A DNA stretch of 64,000 bases, from assembly GCA_035519135.1 (NCBI GenBank), contig DATIWX010000100.1, positions 1 through 64,000 on the forward strand, read 5' to 3'. The notes beneath the pieces are model-generated. The model searched no databases. It worked only from the letters and a program-made list of their open reading frames with translations, and was not told where the DNA came from. This stretch comes from VBDM01 sp035519135 (GTDB lineage Bacteria; Pseudomonadota; Gammaproteobacteria; Burkholderiales; SG8-39). Position 1 is the stretch's first letter, and every line of letters begins with the position of its first letter. Position numbers and translations under genes: made by a program. Below, one piece after another: positions 60,912 through 64,000 of the stretch.

Positions 60912-62723
60912 ATGCATTTTCTAGAACAAGCCGTCGTTTTCCTTCTCACCGCGGTGCTGCTGGTGCCGCTTTTCCAGCGCCTCAAGCTGGGCGCGGTCCT
61001 GGGCTATCTCGGCGCCGGCATGCTCATCGGTCCCTGGGGCCTCGGCATGGTCGGGGAGGTCGAGTCCACGCTGGAGTTCGCGGAATTCGGCGTGGTGCTG
61101 CTGCTGTTCCTCGTCGGCCTGGAGTTGCAGCCGAGCCGTCTCTGGGTGCTGCGGCGCCCCGTGTTCGGGCTCGGCGGAGCCCAGTTGCTGGTTACCGGCG
61201 CGGTACTCGCGGCCCTGGCTCTCGGGTTCGGCTTGTCGTGGCAGGCCGCGCTGGTTGCCGGGTTCGGATTGGCGATGTCCTCCACGGCCCTGGTGCTCGC
61301 TTCGCTCGCCGAGCGCAAGCAGCTGGCGACGCGTCATGGTCGCGAGGCCTTCGCGGTGCTGCTGTTCCAGGATCTCTCGGTCATTCCCTTGCTCGCGTTG
61401 CTGCCGCTGCTCAGTGGTTTCGGTGCCCGGGCCGCGGGCGGGTGGAGCGCCGCGGCGAAGGCCACGGTGGTCATTGCGATAGTCATCGCCGCGAGCCGAT
61501 TGGTGGTGCGCCCGGCGCTGAAGATCGTCGCGAGCTACGGAGGGCGCGAGGTATTTACCGCGGCCGCCCTCCTGCTGGTCGTGGGTGCCGCGCTCATCAT
61601 GCAAAGGATCGGCCTGTCACCGTCCCTCGGGGCGTTTCTCGCCGGAGTCCTTCTTGCCGACTCGGAATTCCGGCATGAGCTCGAAGCCGACATCGAACCC
61701 TTCAAGGGCCTGCTTCTGGGCCTGTTCTTTATCGCCGTGGGCATGAGCGCCAATCTCGCGCTGGTCAGGGACCAGCCGCTGACGGTCTTCGGCCTCGCCG
61801 TCGGGCTCATGCTCGTGAAGTTCGCCCTGATGTACGGCATCGCGCGGATCGGGCGCGCGCCGAACGAGACCGCGCAGCGGCTGGCGCTGGCGGTGTCGCA
61901 GGGTGGCGAGTTCGCGTTCGTCCTGTTCGTGGCTGCGGGAGCGTTGGGCGTCTTCGAACCCGGGACAGTGGAGCTCCTGGTCGTCGTCGTCACGGTTTCC
62001 ATGCTGCTGTCGCCGCCGGCCTTCGCCCTTCAGGACCGGGTGCTCGAACGCTGGCTCGCGCGTCATGCCGCGCCCGAGTTCGACACCATCACCGGCCCCG
62101 GCAATCCGGTGATCATCGCGGGCTACGGGCGCGTCGGGCAGATCCTGTCGCGGGTGCTGCGCATGTGCGGTGTTCCGTTCACTGCGCTCGAGGCGAGCTA
62201 CCAGCAGGTGGACTTCGTCAGGCGTTTCGGCAGCAAGGTGTACTACGGGGACGCGTCGCGGCTGGAGCTGCTCGAGGCGGCGAAAACGGGAGAGGCGAAG
62301 CTCTTCGTCCTGGCGATCGACGACGTGGAGGCCTCGGTCAAGACGGCGGAGGTCGTGCGCAAGCACTACCCGCAGGTGCCGATACTTGCGCGCGCGCGCA
62401 ACCGCGTCCACCTGTTTCGCCTGCGCGACCTGGGCGTGAAGCTCATCTGGCGCGAGACTTTTCCGGCGAGCCTCGACATGGCGCGCCAGGCGCTGCTCTC
62501 CCTGGGATTCGACGGCGCAGCGTCGGAACACGCCGTGTCGCTGTTCAGGCGGCACGACGAGCAGCAGCTCGACGCGCAGTATGCGGTGCAGCACGACGAG
62601 GCCCAGCTCATCCAGACGACCAAGGAGGCCGCAGCCCAGCTGCAGGAGCTCTTCGAGGCGGACAGCCGGCAGCCGCCGGCGGGATTCCTCAAGCCCGCCG
62701 TCGCGTCAGGGCAGGATGGCTAG
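60912..62723 (+). CDS. Kef-type monovalent cation:proton antiporter
   Basis: A 603-residue protein. The CPA2 membrane domain (about 1-385, roughly 12 helices, with 'FQDLSVIPLLALLPLLSG' and 'SQGGEFAFVLF') is followed by an RCK/TrkA-N domain ('PVIIAGYGRVGQILSRVLR'). This is the architecture of KefB/KefC glutathione-gated K+ efflux. No KefF/KefG ancillary subunit is next to it, so the gating signal is unknown. Confidence 0.9.
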   Translation: MHFLEQAVVFLLTAVLLVPLFQRLKLGAVLGYLGAGMLIGPWGLGMVGEVESTLEFAEFGVVLLLFLVGLELQPSRLWVLRRPVFGLGGAQLLVTGAVLAALALGFGLSWQAALVAGFGLAMSSTALVLASLAERKQLATRHGREAFAVLLFQDLSVIPLLALLPLLSGFGARAAGGWSAAAKATVVIAIVIAASRLVVRPALKIVASYGGREVFTAAALLLVVGAALIMQRIGLSPSLGAFLAGVLLADSEFRHELEADIEPFKGLLLGLFFIAVGMSANLALVRDQPLTVFGLAVGLMLVKFALMYGIARIGRAPNETAQRLALAVSQGGEFAFVLFVAAGALGVFEPGTVELLVVVVTVSMLLSPPAFALQDRVLERWLARHAAPEFDTITGPGNPVIIAGYGRVGQILSRVLRMCGVPFTALEASYQQVDFVRRFGSKVYYGDASRLELLEAAKTGEAKLFVLAIDDVEASVKTAEVVRKHYPQVPILARARNRVHLFRLRDLGVKLIWRETFPASLDMARQALLSLGFDGAASEHAVSLFRRHDEQQLDAQYAVQHDEAQLIQTTKEAAAQLQELFEADSRQPPAGFLKPAVASGQDG

Positions 62724-63645
62724 AGACATGCAGCACGCGTCCCTGTTGCCGCGGATCTCAGGGCTCGTCGGCGCTGCTTTCTGCGCCGTCGCGATCGCGT
62801 TTCCCGCGTGCGCGGAGGTGCGGCAGCCCGAAACCCGGTTCACGAAAGGGCTGCTGTGGCGTGTTTCCAAGACCGGGACCGCGCCGAGCCACGTATTCGG
62901 AACCATCCACGTGGCCGATCCGCGGGTGCTCGACATCCCCGACCCGGTGAACCGGGCCCTGGTGCGCTCCCGGCGCTACTACGCGGAGAGCTTCCAGGGC
63001 GAGCGCGAGGCGATGCGCTTCTTCGAGGCAGGCCAGTTCGAGGACGGGCGCCGGCTCGAGCCGCTGATCGGAGCCGAGGCCTACGCCAAGCTGGTCGAGG
63101 TCCTGCACGAGCGGCAGGTGCCCGAGGACGTGATCGCCCGGCTCAAGCCCTGGGCGGCGCTGGCCAACGTCACGGTCACCCCCGAGGACTACGAAGGAGT
63201 CACGCTGGACCAGAAACTCGTCGAGCTCGCGCGCGCCCGCGGGCTACGTGTGCTGGGCCTGGAGGGCGTGGAGGAGCAGATCGCGGTGTTCGATCGCATC
63301 CCGCTCGACACGCAAGTCGCGCTGCTGAAACACGCGCTCGGTCATCGCGATGACCTCGCCTCGCTGCTCGAGCCGGCCATTCAGGCCTGGATGAAGCGCG
63401 ACCTCGCGGGAATACACTTCTCGAGCACCCGGGCGGCGGAACGCTATCCTGAAGTAGCCGAGCACTACCGCATCCTGTTCAAGCGCATCATCGAGAACCG
63501 CTCGATCGTGATGGCGCACCGTCTGTTCGTTCCGCTGCGCGAGGGTGGCGCCTTCATCGCCGTCGGCGCGAATCATCTCTATGGGACGGGCGGGATGCTC
63601 GCGCTGATCGAGAGCCAGGGATACCGCGTCGAGCGGGTGTATTGA
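62716..63645 (+). CDS. TraB/GumN-family protein
   Basis: A 309-residue protein with a signal peptide (about 1-33) and the TraB/GumN pattern 'GLLWRVSKTGTAPSHVFGTIHVADPRVLDIP' and, near the end, 'GAFIAVGANHLYGTGGMLALIESQGYRVERVY', including the paired GxxH motifs thought to bind metal. Family members are proposed metalloproteases. The ATG overlaps the end of the antiporter gene by 8 bases; a second ATG 12 bases on is possible. Confidence 0.86.
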   Translation: MARDMQHASLLPRISGLVGAAFCAVAIAFPACAEVRQPETRFTKGLLWRVSKTGTAPSHVFGTIHVADPRVLDIPDPVNRALVRSRRYYAESFQGEREAMRFFEAGQFEDGRRLEPLIGAEAYAKLVEVLHERQVPEDVIARLKPWAALANVTVTPEDYEGVTLDQKLVELARARGLRVLGLEGVEEQIAVFDRIPLDTQVALLKHALGHRDDLASLLEPAIQAWMKRDLAGIHFSSTRAAERYPEVAEHYRILFKRIIENRSIVMAHRLFVPLREGGAFIAVGANHLYGTGGMLALIESQGYRVERVY

Positions 63646-63667
63646 GGGCGGACGGTAGAATAGCGGC

Positions 63668-64000
63668 GTGAAGAAGGTCCTCATCCTGATTTCCGGTCGC
63701 GGGAGCAACATGGAGGCGATCGTCCGCGCGGGACTGTCCGCCGAAATTGCCGCCGTGATCAGCAATCGCGCGGACGCCGCCGGGCTGAAATTCAGCGCGC
63801 AGGCAGGCGTTTCCTCTCAAACCGTCGACGACCGGGGGTTCCCCTCGCGCGAGGCGTTCGAAGGCGCTCTCGGCGACGCGATCGACCGGCATTCACCCGA
63901 TCTGATCGCGCTCGCGGGATTCATGCGCATTCTGGGCGCCGATTTCGTGCGGCGCTACTCCGGACGCATGATCAACATACACCCGTCGCTGCTGCCCGCG
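63668..64000 (+). CDS. purN: Phosphoribosylglycinamide formyltransferase (5' part)
   Basis: The first 111 codons are present and the gene runs off the right edge. It reads from a GTG: 'VKKVLILISGRGSNMEAIV' carries the phosphoribosyl-binding loop, and 'GRMINIHPSLLPA' contains the catalytic Asn-His pair. The enzyme formylates GAR in purine synthesis with 10-formyl-tetrahydrofolate. Confidence 0.93.
   Translation, partial: MKKVLILISGRGSNMEAIVRAGLSAEIAAVISNRADAAGLKFSAQAGVSSQTVDDRGFPSREAFEGALGDAIDRHSPDLIALAGFMRILGADFVRRYSGRMINIHPSLLPA

Noticed and set aside
1..64000. tRNA genes, CRISPR arrays, insertion sequences, prophage or attachment sites
   Set aside because: No cloverleaf sequence, regular repeat-spacer series, transposase or integrase frame was found; gaps between genes are all under 300 bases.

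Overview
The window is a GC-rich chromosomal segment that is almost fully coding; no stretch over 300 bases lacks a gene. It most resembles a betaproteobacterium. I infer this from the glyA-nrdR-ribD-ribE block, a phasin gene, a DUF2917 gene, an MdtABC-type efflux operon, gluQ, and a complete System I cytochrome c maturation operon. No rRNA, tRNA, CRISPR array, transposase or phage gene was seen.

Left part (1-12.6 kb): the start of a probable DUF3365-type sensor gene, a FecR-like protein and a CoxE-like VWA protein on the minus strand, then a cluster of c-type cytochromes. The cluster holds two four-haem c4-like proteins (one soluble, one lipoprotein), a one-haem c-553-like protein, a membrane-bound one-haem protein, a nine-haem/cytochrome b561 fusion, a small class I cytochrome with an unusual CX3CH motif, HemG, and an MtrA/MtoA-type decahaem cytochrome followed by an MtrB/PioB-type outer-membrane barrel. 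That is 30 haem-binding motifs in under 8 kb. The set reads as an electron path from the quinone pool through periplasmic carriers to a porin-cytochrome conduit in the outer membrane, that is, extracellular electron transfer (iron oxidation or reduction, or a similar insoluble substrate). Two near-identical FNR-type operators (TTGATctagATCA) precede the first cytochrome and the hemG/mtrA divergent pair, pointing to control by oxygen.

Centre (12.6-26.2 kb): ccmABCDEFGHI on the minus strand, with start/stop overlaps at several junctions, supplies the haem-lyase machinery the cytochromes need. It lies downstream of a MoxR (CoxD-like) ATPase and a molybdenum hydroxylase operon (coxS-coxL-coxM). 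The large subunit has the form II motif AYRGAGR, so it is not a classical CO dehydrogenase. Divergent from it are XdhC- and MocA-like cofactor maturation genes. The partner coxE gene sits 17 kb away, on the far side of the cytochrome/ccm block.

Right part (26.2-64 kb): mostly ordinary chromosomal genes. They include a tautomerase, a LysR regulator coupled to an M61 peptidase, an extradiol dioxygenase-like protein, a threonine dehydratase-like enzyme, a TPMT-like methyltransferase, mdtABC plus an outer-membrane factor, glyA-nrdR-ribD-ribE-hrpA, an EI24-like membrane protein, a MoaB/CinA-like protein, a phasin with a PhaR-like operator, gluQ, NDH-2, a thioredoxin, a His-tailed EamA transporter, a TPR protein, a HupE/UreJ-like protein with an EF-hand, pirin, a DOPA-dioxygenase-like protein, a Kef-type antiporter, a TraB/GumN protein and the start of purN.

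Limits: all calls come from reading motifs and context. No database search or structure prediction was run, and the transcription signals are pattern matches only.
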